In this document: positions 23,601 to 34,575 of the stretch, piece after piece
How positions within the stretch are numbered: the first letter of the stretch is position 1
How the letters are laid out: the number at the start of each line of letters is the position of its first letter
Source: Umbilicaria muhlenbergii
Taxonomy: Eukaryota; Ascomycota; Lecanoromycetes; Umbilicariales; Umbilicariaceae
DNA: 64,000 bases
Direction of reading: 5' to 3'
Assembly (NCBI GenBank): GCA_000611775.1
Contig: KK106984.1
Location: forward strand, 1,894,580-1,958,579
Notes under the pieces: model-generated
The model's database searches: none
Seen by the model: only the letters and a program-made list of their open reading frames with translations
What the model was told of the DNA's origin: nothing
Made by a program: the position numbers and the translations under genes

Positions 23601-25256
23601 CTGGTTGACGTTCGTGTCGCGCATTTCACCTGCATTAGTCGCTGCAATGTAGATCAGAGGCGGACTCGCAGGCGCCCACCGCAACTCCACTAAATTCTCC
23701 GCCATTGGTCCATTCTTCAAAGTCTCCGATTCTGCTTGACTCTGACGGGCACAGCTCCGAAGCATACAAAAACTCTACCAAAAAGACAGCCGTCAGCCTT
23801 CAGCCCTTCCAAACGACAGTTCATATTTGTAAAGACAACGACCACCAGGGTTTGTGACGTGTGAACATTCATTACTGTGTACATTCCATGCTCTTTTTGG
23901 CTTTAGAGCAGATGTCGAAAGAATGGTGTATCTGTTGTACGTAGATTCGACTCTGAATGCAGCGATCATCACCTCCATTACCCCTGCATGTTCTTGCCTT
24001 CCTTTCACTTCGCAGCAATTCAACAGACTTGTGCAGATGATGCAGAAAGCTTTGGGCATCGAACTGTTGCTGCTGCTGCTGTCCATTATCAGCAGACCAA
24101 ACTCCAGATAGCTTTCTCCATGTGATCGACCTGTTTTGAAAGCTCTAAAACAAACGTACTTGCAGCAGTGTTGCAGCTCGGGAACCACATGTGATGCGAT
24201 TCATGAAGTGTGCCCCAGTTTTCGCCCAGTCGCTTAATGCACGATGAATCAATCGGACTGCCCACCTAAGCAGAACATTGCATAACGGCGATTGTGCATT
24301 CGCGGGAATGATGTTCTGCCCGGTGTGATCTCGTGGGGTCTCGGGCGGAAATATCCAGGTTGTGTTCGGGACGACTTACTCACTTTCTGCCTGCAGGGAA
24401 TTGATGCTTGCGGTCTCTGTGAGACTTGGCGGTTATAGTTTCATTTATCTTTGCAGGCCTTCGGCTTCGGGTGGGGCCAACGGGCCAGCCCTTTCCCCAC
24501 AATGTTTGTCCCTCGTTCCAGCGCTGATATCCAGAGGCTTAGAGATGCGAGGGGTCCAGTGCGCCTTGTAGTATTCAGACTGGTGCCTTCGACTCTCCCC
24601 ACCCAAGTTGGCGACGTCGTACGGCCGCTGCTGCTGGGGGCCCTTTCGCTTGAAAAGATGATCTCTGAATTTTCATCAGACTACTGAATCTTGCTGCCAT
24701 TTTGATGCCCTTGCAGAACTTCTTTCGAATACCGAAGATCGTGCTAAGAAACACGGGAATTCTATTTGGACCCTAAGCTCTGTCAAGAAATGCCATTATC
24801 GACTTACTGCGAGTTCCCTTCCTGCCACCAGTTCTAGTTCGCTGAAACATTTCCAACCACGGAAAGGTTGGACGATAAGTTTCCGGGGCCTCCACCACGC
24901 TGGCATTCAATCCACATTCCAGTCACCTTGCTTGAATCCTCGTGGCAGGACGCGATTGTCAAGGGTACTTAGTCCACTAGCCAGGTACGCTTCAATAGAC
25001 TTGTTCTCCTCCCTCCCCAGCTTCTTACTTCTGTTAGCACCATCGACGCCATATCGCTCCATCTAGCCCTGGTCCATATCTTGGGCTCCTTGTTTATTAC
25101 TCCTCGTTATCCCCCGTGAGCGATCTCAAGGAATCCACATTGTCCCTCCAGTCTTGTATGTCCATTTCACCATGGCTCTCTAATGCTGTTGGATCGTCAA
25201 CTCAAGGGATAGGAGGCTGACCACCTGGTGCAGTTTCGTTGCATCGATCCAAAATT
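20682..25256. other. 4.6-kb gene-free region upstream of a transcription factor
   Basis: No convincing gene on either strand. Open frames at 21304-21884 (both strands) and 23403-23765 (minus) have no recognisable content. The last few hundred bases (about 24980-25150) are pyrimidine-rich, as in long leaders of regulated fungal genes. A short tandem repeat lies at 20780. Confidence 0.5.
20780..20845. repeat. 20-bp tandem repeat
   Basis: Three copies of a unit like GTGTATGTTGGAAGGAAAAG, the first with one extra G, just upstream of paralogue B. Confidence 0.85.
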
Positions 25257-26594
25257 ATGAACGCCATGACACTTACGATCCAGCTGCCTGACGACATCGA
25301 CTCGCGGTACGACTGTCCTTCGTCATCCTCAACTTTCTCCAGCGGAGGCCCGTTGACTCCGTCACATAGCTACTCGGAATTCTCCCGTCGTCCGTCAACA
25401 GGCTCGTCCAGCTCTTGGGCCCAATGCCTGTTGACACACTCCAATTCCTTTTCGTCACAGCAGTCAACAGCTCCCTCCACGCCACCGAATGGAAAGGCCT
25501 ATTATTCCATGGATCCCTTCGTCCCTCATACACCATACGATTTTGCGACTCCCGGCGAGAACACGTCATTTTTCACTGAAGAACCGAACGATCATCTGGG
25601 TGTCGGAAATTTCATGATGGGGGCTGAGTCGATGAATTTCCCAAACAAGAACCTGGCGAATTGGGAGCTTGCAGCGTTCGGCGAGGGTTCGTTGGGGCCT
25701 CCTTTCGTGGAAGCGCCACGAGAATCATCCATGGATATCCAGGACCCGGCAGCCTTCGCTCCAGCAACCGGTCTTGACGCCTTCTTTTCAAGACCTATGT
25801 TCGAAAGAACACAGACAAGTCCAGACTTCAGTTCAATTCCCAACACGAGACGAGATGTCGAGTTATGCAGTAGCGTATCACCACAGACCATTGTGCCATC
25901 ACAGACATTCGCTCGCCCCTCGACTCCTGTGCCAGCGCTCCCTGATGGCTTCCACACACCAGTCCACACTCCTGGTTTCCATACTCCGATCCATACACCT
26001 GTTCGGACACCGATGTATACATCAGTCAAGTCAGAAGCGTCAGTGTCGCCGAATGAGCCGTTTCCCATGTATAGCCCATACGCGACACGTTCAGTTGAGA
26101 GCAGTCCAGCGGATTACTTTTTCCAAACACCTCGAGTTTGGGAGCGACGTTTCACGCCCAATGTCCTGGACTACGGCTGCAAGACACCGAGCCCGACCCG
26201 CGTGACCAAGAAAGGATCCCGACATGCTGGCCAAAGCCTCATGGACCGATCTCCCTTTATCGTCTCAAAAGGCGACAAAGTCCACAAATGCCACTACCCC
26301 GGCTGCGAGGGCGCGTTCAAGCGTCAGGAACACCTTAAGCGCCACCAAAAGAAGCACGCACCGGATGAAACTCCATTTAAATGCGTAATCAAGGAGTGTA
26401 AGAGGAAGTTCAACCGAACCGACAACTTGACCGCGCACTTCCGCACGCATCTCAGACAAGAAGACGGAGGCAGTGGTGGCAAGGGTGGGAGAAACCACCG
26501 GCTTACACGCGACGAGGCGAGAAAGTATGGAAGAAAATACGGCATCAAGATATTTCAGATACCGCTTACTGAAAAAGAACAAAGACAACGATAA
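25257..26594 (+). CDS. C2H2 zinc-finger transcription factor
   Basis: Single exon, 445 aa. Two classical C2H2 fingers lie near the C-terminus. Finger 1 has Cys345, Cys350, His363 and His367 (FKRQEHLKRH); finger 2 has Cys376, Cys381, His394 and His398 (FNRTDNLTAHFRTH). A basic tail follows. The N-terminal 300 residues are Ser/Pro/Thr-rich with a repeated HTP motif (VHTPGFHTPIHTPVRTP). Two adjacent fingers with QEHLKRH and RTDNL helices resemble the BrlA/conidiation group, but I cannot prove orthology. The start is the first in-frame ATG after a pyrimidine-rich leader. It probably acts in the nucleus as a DNA-binding regulator; the target is unknown. Confidence 0.85.
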   Translation: MNAMTLTIQLPDDIDSRYDCPSSSSTFSSGGPLTPSHSYSEFSRRPSTGSSSSWAQCLLTHSNSFSSQQSTAPSTPPNGKAYYSMDPFVPHTPYDFATPGENTSFFTEEPNDHLGVGNFMMGAESMNFPNKNLANWELAAFGEGSLGPPFVEAPRESSMDIQDPAAFAPATGLDAFFSRPMFERTQTSPDFSSIPNTRRDVELCSSVSPQTIVPSQTFARPSTPVPALPDGFHTPVHTPGFHTPIHTPVRTPMYTSVKSEASVSPNEPFPMYSPYATRSVESSPADYFFQTPRVWERRFTPNVLDYGCKTPSPTRVTKKGSRHAGQSLMDRSPFIVSKGDKVHKCHYPGCEGAFKRQEHLKRHQKKHAPDETPFKCVIKECKRKFNRTDNLTAHFRTHLRQEDGGSGGKGGRNHRLTRDEARKYGRKYGIKIFQIPLTEKEQRQR

Positions 26595-27267
26595 CGACGA
26601 CAGACTGGCAAGATGGCAACGATATTCTTTTGTGGTAACGGTAATGGGTTAACGGTGACGAGAGTTACGAAGAAGCAGCGATGAAAATTTACAGAGCTTC
26701 TTGAGCATTTATAAAAGTCTTTCTCATGATGTATCTAATGTTTCATGTTCGGTGCTCGACGTTCCGATGAAGATGGAGATGTTGTGAGAGAAGTGTTATG
26801 TGGAGGAGGAGATCTGCGTCACAGCAGTGGCGAAAGGCTGTTCCATTGTATTGAACTCTTGTACAAGGGTATTCCGGCATTAGTGTTATGACCTTGCCTT
26901 TCTCCAGCCCGTGCTGCAACAAGATGATGTAGAGTAATTACCGTAGTACAAGACGTCCTGGCCCACCCTCCACTGCTTGTGTGATCGAGACGGTCCGACG
27001 TGGTTGCGAGTGAAGTTGGAGATCACGTAAAGACTCGTTCTGATGGTCAGGGGAATGCGCCTTTAAGCACAATGACTGAGCGGAGAGGCGAGAGCGGGGA
27101 GGAAACGCGCTTGCCGACGGCTGAAACGACCGTCGCACCGCGCCTATCCGCATCGGGAGCCAGCAAATGAGAGGCACGCCTTAATTACGGCATCACGGCG
27201 CTGGCATCTCCGGACACGCGGCGTCGGGATTACATCTACTCGGAGGAAGCCATCAAGACTTCACCCT
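26595..27267. other. Convergent intergenic region
   Basis: This holds the 3' sides of the zinc-finger gene and of the eIF2B-gamma gene. I see no gene. Confidence 0.5.
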
Positions 27268-29227
27268 CTACGTACTCGCATACCCCGCTTCCTTTCCCTC
27301 CGCCTCCCCCGCTCCCTCATCCCCCTCCTCATCCTCCAAGCCCTCAAAAACCATGAATTTCTCCCCCTTCGCATCCGTCTCCTCCACCACCCCATACCCC
27401 TCCTGCACCTCACACTCCTTCAACACACACGCCGGGCCCACCTGACTCCTCCTCCCCAAGATACACCCCGTAAGCTGACACCTCTCCCCCACCACCACTC
27501 CGTCCATAAGCACACACCGTGTCAATCTCGCGCCAGTCGTGATGGTGCAGTTGGCGCCGATGACGCACTCTTTGATCACGCATTTCTCTTCAACGGAAAC
27601 GTTTTCCGCGAGAAGACAGTCGCTCTTGCTCACGGTGCACCGTTGCGCGATGCCGGAGGGGTGGGCGATTTTGTGGGCGTGGGCGAAGGGGGAGGAGGCG
27701 GGCTTGCCGACTTCGTCTATGGATTCCAGCTTCGCAAGGCGGAGCGACACCGAAAGTAGAAGAGCAGCCGTATCGACGCGGCGGATCAAGGGGGCCGTGG
27801 GGTCAGAGGGGTGGATGTAGGCGAGCATGGGCGGGACGGTGAGTTTGGAGTTCGATGAGGGCTGCTGCATTATTGAGTTGCCGACTCTCGTGGCAAAGCC
27901 GGTGATGGAGGTATCAGTTGGGGCGCATCCACTCTTTAAATCACTGGTTCCGGTTGTAGTCATGCTGCCGAGGTCGAGGTCATCCTCCACTAATCCGCTG
28001 CTGTGGCTACCATTCTCGCCCTCCTTCTCTTCGGCGACGGAGAAGATCTCGCGCAGACCGAGCTTGTCTCCAAGCCCGTCCTGCCAGCCGGCTTTGGCCC
28101 ACATACCCACAACGTCTTCGCTGATGCTGTCCATTCTTTCGTTGCGTGATATCATGCCCAGCACCCAGTGTGGGAAAATGTAGATATGTGCATCGCGATA
28201 TGTGGTTAGCATTCTTATCCGTCCGTGCTTGCGGATGAGACCATGGCGGATGGGGAAGCTCTTTTTATCTTCTGTTATGTCGTTTAATGTGTCTGTCGGA
28301 GTGGCGTAGACGAGGTTGGAGATATGAGAACGCAGTGATCCCTCGGGCGGGGGAAGTGAAGGCTTTATATGTGACGGTAGTACTGCTGTGGCAACAAAAT
28401 CGGTCTCTTCGCCCTTGACACTGCCTTCGCCTTTGGTCTGAAACCATACCCCCATGCCACCCCTTCGACCTCCCCTTTCACCGCCCAGACCCATCTTAGG
28501 ACCAGAGTAGTCTATAGTACCCACTGCGGCACCACCAAGTCCGGCTTCTTGGATCATCCATGCTTCGAGGAGCGACTCTCCGGCTACTTCGCAGATGAGA
28601 TCGCATGGTAGGACGAGAAAGTCGCCGGTGATGGCTGCTTGAACTTGTGGGAGCCTAAGGATGCCTGCTGTGGGAGTGTTTTGGGAGAGCCCTTCCGGGG
28701 CGAGAATATCTGCTGTGGGTGATGGCAACGACGTAAGATGTGGATTCTGAGATAGTGCAGCTTCTATTGCCTTGGCCGACGACGGTGGAGTGATGAGAAT
28801 TATATCTTTCGTGGCCAGTCAGCATTTAGGCGAAAACAGCGGTAAAATGATCTAAGTATCTCCATCTCTGCACATCTGAGGCTGCTATGCCTTGCATAGT
28901 CTTGTGTAGCAAGCATATAATGGGCAAGCTGTCAACCAACGAGTCCAACCTCCAAATAAAGCAGTGGATGCATACAGCGCATCCAAGAGGACTAAAAACA
29001 ATGAAGAAGACAAGGTGTGTGACAGTAGAACAGAAATACCACGTACTGGTAATGCCCATTCGATAGCACCAATCTAAAGGATACCATATCATAGGCCGGT
29101 TCGCAATGGGTATTAAGGCTTTAGGAAATTCTTCAGGTGTGGCCGTGAACGTGTTTAATGAAAGTCCAGGCCCGCAGAGGATTAGGGCCTGAAAGCCAGT
29201 CGGCGGCATTGCCAGGGCGTGAGGCAT
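27268..29227 (-). CDS. gcd1: Translation initiation factor eIF2B subunit gamma
   Basis: Two exons, complement(27268..28805, 29047..29227), 572 aa; the intron is 241 nt, long for this window. eIF2B is the guanine-nucleotide exchange factor of eIF2. The gamma and epsilon subunits share a nucleotidyltransferase-like domain followed by left-handed beta-helix repeats. Seen: the N-terminus FQALILCGPGLSLNTFT, EEFPKALIPIANRPMIWYPL and DWCYRMGIT joined across the splice to NIILITPP, then GDFLVLPCDLI. The C-terminal hexapeptide-type repeats include CVIKECVIGANCTI, TRCVLMDGVVVGERC and LTGCILGRRSQVG, and the end is acidic. The start could also be the second Met at 29209. Divergent from the Pex22-like gene. 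Confidence 0.92.
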
Positions 29228-29731
29228 CGTCGGCCTTGCTATGTTAAATTGGCGCAAAGCCTAGACGGAAGGGTTTTTATAAAACCCTAGGGTTCTCAAA
29301 GCATGTGGTTCGCTGGATTTTGTATGGTTGCAAATAGATGCGGGAGCCCAGATGACGGATTGGAAAATTTCCAACGAGTTTCAGCGGCCCGATGTGACCT
29401 CAACAATGAGCCTCCCAGGGAGAATAGCAGAGTAGATGGTCTGACAATATGCAGATATAATTCTTGGAGGTTTTCGTTGTACCAGTCACCATTATGATAT
29501 GCCGTAAATTACGCCCAGCCTAAAACCGTGTCCCCGTATCAATCGCCAGCCTTACCCGCGCCCAAAGTCCCAGACATCTCTCCCAGCCTCATCAACAGAC
29601 AACCCCTCGAGGACCTGCGGCACGGTATTATACGACCTTACGATTGCCCCTGACCTGATTGCGCCCGACCATCTACATCCACTCGTTCACACGACCCATT
29701 GACCTTTTTTCCTGATCTCCTCACCGTCCCA
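29228..29731. promoter_or_regulatory. Divergent promoter, eIF2B-gamma and Pex22-like
   Basis: 504 bp between two ATGs on opposite strands. No specific element is identified. Confidence 0.55.
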
Positions 29732-31079
29732 ATGTCCTATTCCTACGACCGCTACGAGTCCCAACGCCGCCGCCAAACCTACGGCGCGTCCTCCCGCCGC
29801 AGCACCTTCGGCTACTGGGTCCCCCTAGCCCTGACCGTAACGGCCGCGACCGTTGGCCTCGTCGCCTGGATCTGGAGTGAGCGGCGCGACAACGACGATG
29901 ACGACGACGACCGAGGCGGCCCACCCCGCGGACCCGGCCATCGCGATTCTCAGCCTGACCGGGCAGAATATGCGCGCCGGGAAGAAACAACGCACGTGGA
30001 TGACGAAAGTATGATGGCTCGGATGTCGGGTGCATTGCGCCGCACGCCGAGTCCGCAGCAATTGTTCGACGGCGCGAGGGAACGCGTCGTAGCGGGGGTG
30101 ACGGCTGCAGGGGCGGTAGTAGGCGGAGCCTTATCGTCGATCCGGGAGGAGGACAAAGGCGATTTTGAAGACCATTCGCGCTGGTCTGAGGAAGCGGAGA
30201 CGTCGAGAGCGGAGAAGGAATCGAAGGGTGTGCGATCGACGCAGACGATTGCGGGGGCAGCATCGACAGCAGGTGCGGTGACGCGGCAGGCTCGGCCTGC
30301 GGGTGGGAGACGGAAAGCGGTGGCGATAGTGGTGTCGGCCGAAGTTGACCATCACAGTCAAGCTGATGAAGATGTCTCTTATCTGCAAGAACATGCCGTG
30401 GGTCTTCACAGCAACCAAACCCCCCTAGTCACGTTGATGCTAAAACGCCAAAACGCAGTCCATCCTCTCCCACCTCCCCCAACACATCAACGAAGACACC
30501 CGCGTCTTCGTCCTAATCTACGCCCCCGACCTAAACCACCACCCCCTCGCCAAACGCTCTCCCTCCGTTCGACCCGCCGCCTCCCTCACCTCCTCGTACT
30601 CGAACATCGGCCCCGAAGACCTGCACACCCCCGGCGAAGAAGCCGACAAAACCCTATCAACCCTCGATCCCGACCCCATATCCTCAAACCCCATGTTCTC
30701 CGCCCTCTACACACAAGCCCAAGCCCTCGTCGAAACCCCCACAATGATAATCCCCTTCACGACCCCCCATGGCCACGTGCACCTACTACGACACCTGGCG
30801 CCGGAGATTGTCTACATCCAAGACTCGTTATCCGGGACGGCGGGGGACGTGGTGACGCATATATCCGGGTGGGTGGGGCAAGTGGTGTTGGTGGTAGGGG
30901 ACGAAGGGGGGCATGGGGGGTTGGTGGATAGTGAGGATGAGCGAGGGGGGTCGGGGGAGGAGAAGCGAGAGAGGTGGTGGGAGAGTGATGAGAGGATTGG
31001 GTTGGGGAAAGGGATTGAGGTTGTGGAGGGGTTGAGGGTGGGGGAGGATTGGAAGAGGAGGGTTGGGGGCCATGATTAA
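29732..31079 (+). CDS. Peroxin 22-like protein
   Basis: Two exons, 29732..30397 and 30459..31079, 428 aa; 61-nt intron, phase 0. In the peroxisomal import machinery Pex22 anchors the ubiquitin-conjugating enzyme Pex4 at the membrane for Pex5 recycling. Seen: a short Arg/Tyr-rich N-terminus, one transmembrane segment (FGYWVPLALTVTAATVGLV, about 27-46), an acidic Asp run, a linker, then the fungal Pex22-type domain. That domain begins with KAVAIVVSAEVDHH and QEHA|SILSHLPQHI across the splice. It continues with VFVLIYAPDL, GEEADKTL, MIIPFTTPHGHVHLLRHL and ISGWVGQVVLVVGDEGGHG. The topology fits a single-pass membrane anchor. The call rests on remembered family pattern, hence moderate confidence. 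Confidence 0.75.
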
Positions 31080-31429
31080 GGTGGGAGGGCATGATTAAGG
31101 TAGGTGGGCATTGATCAAGGTGGGAGGGGTTTCAGTGCTTTGGATTTTGATGAAGGGAAGCGCGTGGCGGGGATATTTGGGCATTTTCTACCTATAGCTA
31201 GTTTGGGAAGGGCTCCTGTGCGACCTGATCGAGTTTATGGGATTGAACCGCGACATGGAATGATTTTCTCTCATCCATTCGGAATCCGGCCTGCAAATGA
31301 CGTTGCCAGTTTTATGGGCACATGTCTGCCCCACGCCGAGCTCAATTTAACACCGAAAACCTGAAATGAAGTATTTTCATGTGATGCTAGATGGGTATCA
31401 TTCCAAGTATATATAGCATCTCCTACTTC
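31080..31429. other. Convergent intergenic region
   Basis: 350 bp between two 3' ends. Short near-repeats of GGTGGGAGGG flanking GCATGATTAAGG occur at about 31065-31130; nothing else is seen. Confidence 0.45.
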
Positions 31430-34219
31430 TTAATCTACCTCCACTACCGGCAACTCAATGCCATTCCGTCTCACATCATCCACCAGATCCCAGAAATCCC
31501 TCCTCCCCCACGAAAACCTCGAAGTATTGCGAAAGATGCCATCTTTACCGCCCACATCCTGAACCAGATCCTGCACCATATCCCACTCCTGTGCCTTGAC
31601 CAGCGACAGCAAAACCGCATGCAGGGCGACCCACCCGGGACTCTTCCCTTCCTGCGGCATCCGCCTAAGAAAAGCCAGCATCTTTTCCACAGCCCCCACG
31701 CGTGCATAGCCCTCGATCATGCGATCGTAGAAGATATGATCTCTCGTGCCACCCTCAAGCTGCATGCGGTTCCAAAGCCCATCGATACTAGCCAGGTCCG
31801 GGGGATCGAGGTTGAAGTAGTGCGATATGAGTATCGTATAAATATGTGGTGAGGGCTTTATACCTTCGCCGGCCATATGTTCTAGCACCGCACGCGCCGC
31901 CGCAATATTCATTTTTTTCCGCTCCTGCCAAGTCCTGGCGCCGAGCAAGCCATCTAACATGGAGGTATAAGTGTAGGTGGAAGGCTCGATGCCGGTGTCT
32001 TTCATTTGGCGGAATATGTCAGCAACAGCTGTTACTTGCGCCTCCGAATCTTCGAACTTGAAAGCGCTCTCAGAATTGCGGAAGAGGCCATCAATGATGA
32101 TGGTGAAAGTGTGGACATCCGGCTGGCATTGAGAAGACTCCATCTGGCGCAGAATGTTCCGGGCATACTGTGGTCTACCGCTACGAATAGCTGGTCGGAG
32201 CAGGATGTTGAATGTCGCGGTATCGGGTGGTGTTTTGTGCAATTCCGCCCACTCGAGAAACGTCCCAATAACATCATGTCTTCTGATGATTAGTAGGCTG
32301 GAAATAGCCGCATTGATTGGTACTATAGATGGAACCAAGAGATCCTTCTTCTCGCCCTCAAGTTGTGACAAGTGATCATCTGCGCCATCTTCGGGAATGC
32401 TCTGAGCACCTGTAACCGGCAATGCTGATGAGTCCCAGACCTTGCTCAACTCGTCGAGAGCCTTTAAGCCCTGTTGCCACTGTCCAGACAAAATCAGGCC
32501 TTGTATCCAGATCGTCCAGCAGCGGAGGCCGGGCCGTACTCCGGAAGCATTCATTCTCTGCCAAATGTCTCGCATGGCGTCGTAGTCTTTTGCCTGGAGG
32601 CAACCGCGAAGCAATGCCAGCCAGTGGTTTTGGGAGGGATTTCGCCCTAGCTCTACCATCCTGCTCCAGACATGAGATGCTTGAACGGGACGACGCATAC
32701 ACATGTGAGCCCAAAGAAACTGGCCAAAGAGATAATCATTGATTATACCACGACTAATACATGCCTCCATTTTTTGCCAGAGACCGTCAATTGCATTGCC
32801 ATCGCCTGATTTCACGGCATTGATCAGATCTGAGCCTACGAATGCTCTATCTGTCTGCGCTCTTCTTTCTTTGTGTATAACGCGAGGTTCGGAAGCGGCG
32901 CTGGCGTACGAACCTTCAGTCAAAGAATTCAGAGCCATTGCTCTCTGAGGAAGCTTCTCCCAGCTTATCCTAACATGGTGAATGGTTCCCGGAGCGACCT
33001 TCTCTTTTGCCAGGCATCGTTCAGCCTCATCAAATGACAAAATTTTCATGTTAACGACGCTTGCCATGATTTGAATGAACTCCTTTTCGTATGCTGATTT
33101 AGGGCCATGTGTTTCCGATTGAGAGGCAGGACAGAGTAGGTCCAAGGTCATAACCGCAGCTGCAAATACACCATGTATGCGTTCACTTTGTCGAAAACGC
33201 GGTATGAATGACAGAAACCGATCTGGAAGATTTGTCTGCAAACTAAGCTTAGGTACTTCAAGCTCCAGAGTAGTGGGTATGTTTTTCCCTTCCACACCAT
33301 CGCTGAGTGATGTGTGCGATTCACTCAAAGAGTTGGCATGGGCGCTGACAGTATCGAATGCCACGCTTTGGGATATTGCGTCAGGGGATCTCAAAGACTT
33401 AGCCGCGGGAGTCTCTGCGGAAAGTTTCCAGACCTCAAGAATATCATTGAGCAGCTTCCTGGAAAGACGAGAGATACTAAGAGACCCTTTTCCCAACACT
33501 CCCGACGACCTATCCCTCAACTTCACGACAGCACCTAGCAAGATCCAGAGGACCGTTTCCCAAAGATAATGCGTCATGATATTGGCTTGAACATATATTC
33601 GGACTGCCTCTGCCGGCGTTGGCAGTTTCTCTGTTCGATTGTTAAGCCTTCCAGCGTAAAACCGTGTGAGCCGCAACAGAAGGTTTCGCAGCCTGCCCTC
33701 CTCATCCAGGCGAAGCCGGCCGGATTCAGAGCTCAAGTGACCCCTATTTGAATCCTTCGAACCGTACATTTGCATGAAAGCTGCCCATTGTTCTTCGAGT
33801 GGGGTCTCTTTCGCTGGCAATCTGTCTACCCAGGTTGTGAGAAGCTCGTGCCTCGAGTGCGGCGATGAGGCATCCTTGGAGATTTCAGAACCTTCTATCC
33901 GAGAATACCGCGACTTTATCGGTGGCATTGGGCTCTGGTGTCGAGCCGATGAAAAGAGGTCCTCCAGAAAATCCTCCGTAGTTGTGGATTTGACTCGACC
34001 TCCCGCTGTGGAGTTGGGTCCCACTCTCTCAGTCCGCGGGGTCTTTTGTGCTCCATCGCCTTCTGCTGTTGTTCGCTTCGCAGCAATTGTACTATCGGTG
34101 TGCCTATTGCTACTCAGCGAGATGAAGCCTGCTCGTCGTAGGACAACCCGGGCTTCGGGTGGATAAGCTCGGACAGCGAGCCTTCGAAGGCAATAGTGGC
34201 AGAAATATGGACGACTCAT
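31430..34219 (-). CDS. Pentatricopeptide-repeat protein, probably mitochondrial
   Basis: Single exon, 929 aa. The N-terminus (CHYCLRRLAVRAYPPEARVV) is Arg-rich with few acids, fitting a mitochondrial presequence. The C-terminal half holds degenerate PPR units: NHWLALLRGCLQAKDYDAMR, PGLRCWTIWIQGLILSGQW, DTATFNILLRPAIRSGRPQY, DVHTFTIIIDGLFRN, STYTYTSMLDGLL and SPHIYTILISHYF. Fungal PPR proteins of this size act on mitochondrial transcripts (stability or translation); the target is unknown. The N-terminal half is poorly structured. It shares a 356-bp divergent promoter with the acid phosphatase gene. Confidence 0.88.
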   Translation of the reverse strand: MSRPYFCHYCLRRLAVRAYPPEARVVLRRAGFISLSSNRHTDSTIAAKRTTAEGDGAQKTPRTERVGPNSTAGGRVKSTTTEDFLEDLFSSARHQSPMPPIKSRYSRIEGSEISKDASSPHSRHELLTTWVDRLPAKETPLEEQWAAFMQMYGSKDSNRGHLSSESGRLRLDEEGRLRNLLLRLTRFYAGRLNNRTEKLPTPAEAVRIYVQANIMTHYLWETVLWILLGAVVKLRDRSSGVLGKGSLSISRLSRKLLNDILEVWKLSAETPAAKSLRSPDAISQSVAFDTVSAHANSLSESHTSLSDGVEGKNIPTTLELEVPKLSLQTNLPDRFLSFIPRFRQSERIHGVFAAAVMTLDLLCPASQSETHGPKSAYEKEFIQIMASVVNMKILSFDEAERCLAKEKVAPGTIHHVRISWEKLPQRAMALNSLTEGSYASAASEPRVIHKERRAQTDRAFVGSDLINAVKSGDGNAIDGLWQKMEACISRGIINDYLFGQFLWAHMCMRRPVQASHVWSRMVELGRNPSQNHWLALLRGCLQAKDYDAMRDIWQRMNASGVRPGLRCWTIWIQGLILSGQWQQGLKALDELSKVWDSSALPVTGAQSIPEDGADDHLSQLEGEKKDLLVPSIVPINAAISSLLIIRRHDVIGTFLEWAELHKTPPDTATFNILLRPAIRSGRPQYARNILRQMESSQCQPDVHTFTIIIDGLFRNSESAFKFEDSEAQVTAVADIFRQMKDTGIEPSTYTYTSMLDGLLGARTWQERKKMNIAAARAVLEHMAGEGIKPSPHIYTILISHYFNLDPPDLASIDGLWNRMQLEGGTRDHIFYDRMIEGYARVGAVEKMLAFLRRMPQEGKSPGWVALHAVLLSLVKAQEWDMVQDLVQDVGGKDGIFRNTSRFSWGRRDFWDLVDDVRRNGIELPVVEVD

Positions 34220-34575
34220 GGAACCGGGGCTTCACAGCTTGCTTCGCCAGATCAAAGCATGCACCGGGGTGCACGGTAAGGCGGCCACAATGGTTGTGAG
34301 GTAAGGACGAGGTGTTTTTGATGGTCACAGTATCGTACTGGAACAGTACCGCTGTAATATAATTTCAGCCTTTCTGTTTTATATACCGGTGATACGTCGG
34401 CTCTTGACTCTTCGTACCGCCCCAGCAGATCGCCGAGGTCGCGTCAACTGCGATATCCTACGAGTAACAACGTCCAAAAACGTCATCTGGGCTGCTCAAA
34501 GTAAAATCTTCTACTCAACAAGCTGCGATAGGATGGGTCCTTGAAATGCAGCGCTGAGATAGTTCAATCGGCACC
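34220..34575. promoter_or_regulatory. Divergent promoter, PPR gene and acid phosphatase
   Basis: 356 bp between opposite ATGs. It includes a TATATACC-like stretch near 34381. No other element is identified. Confidence 0.5.

Noticed and set aside
23403-23765. 120-codon minus-strand frame
   Set aside because: Looks protein-like in part, but has no motif, no splice support and no neighbour logic.
29721-30263. 180-codon minus-strand frame
   Set aside because: It lies fully opposite exon 1 of the Pex22-like gene and is Arg/Pro-rich from composition.
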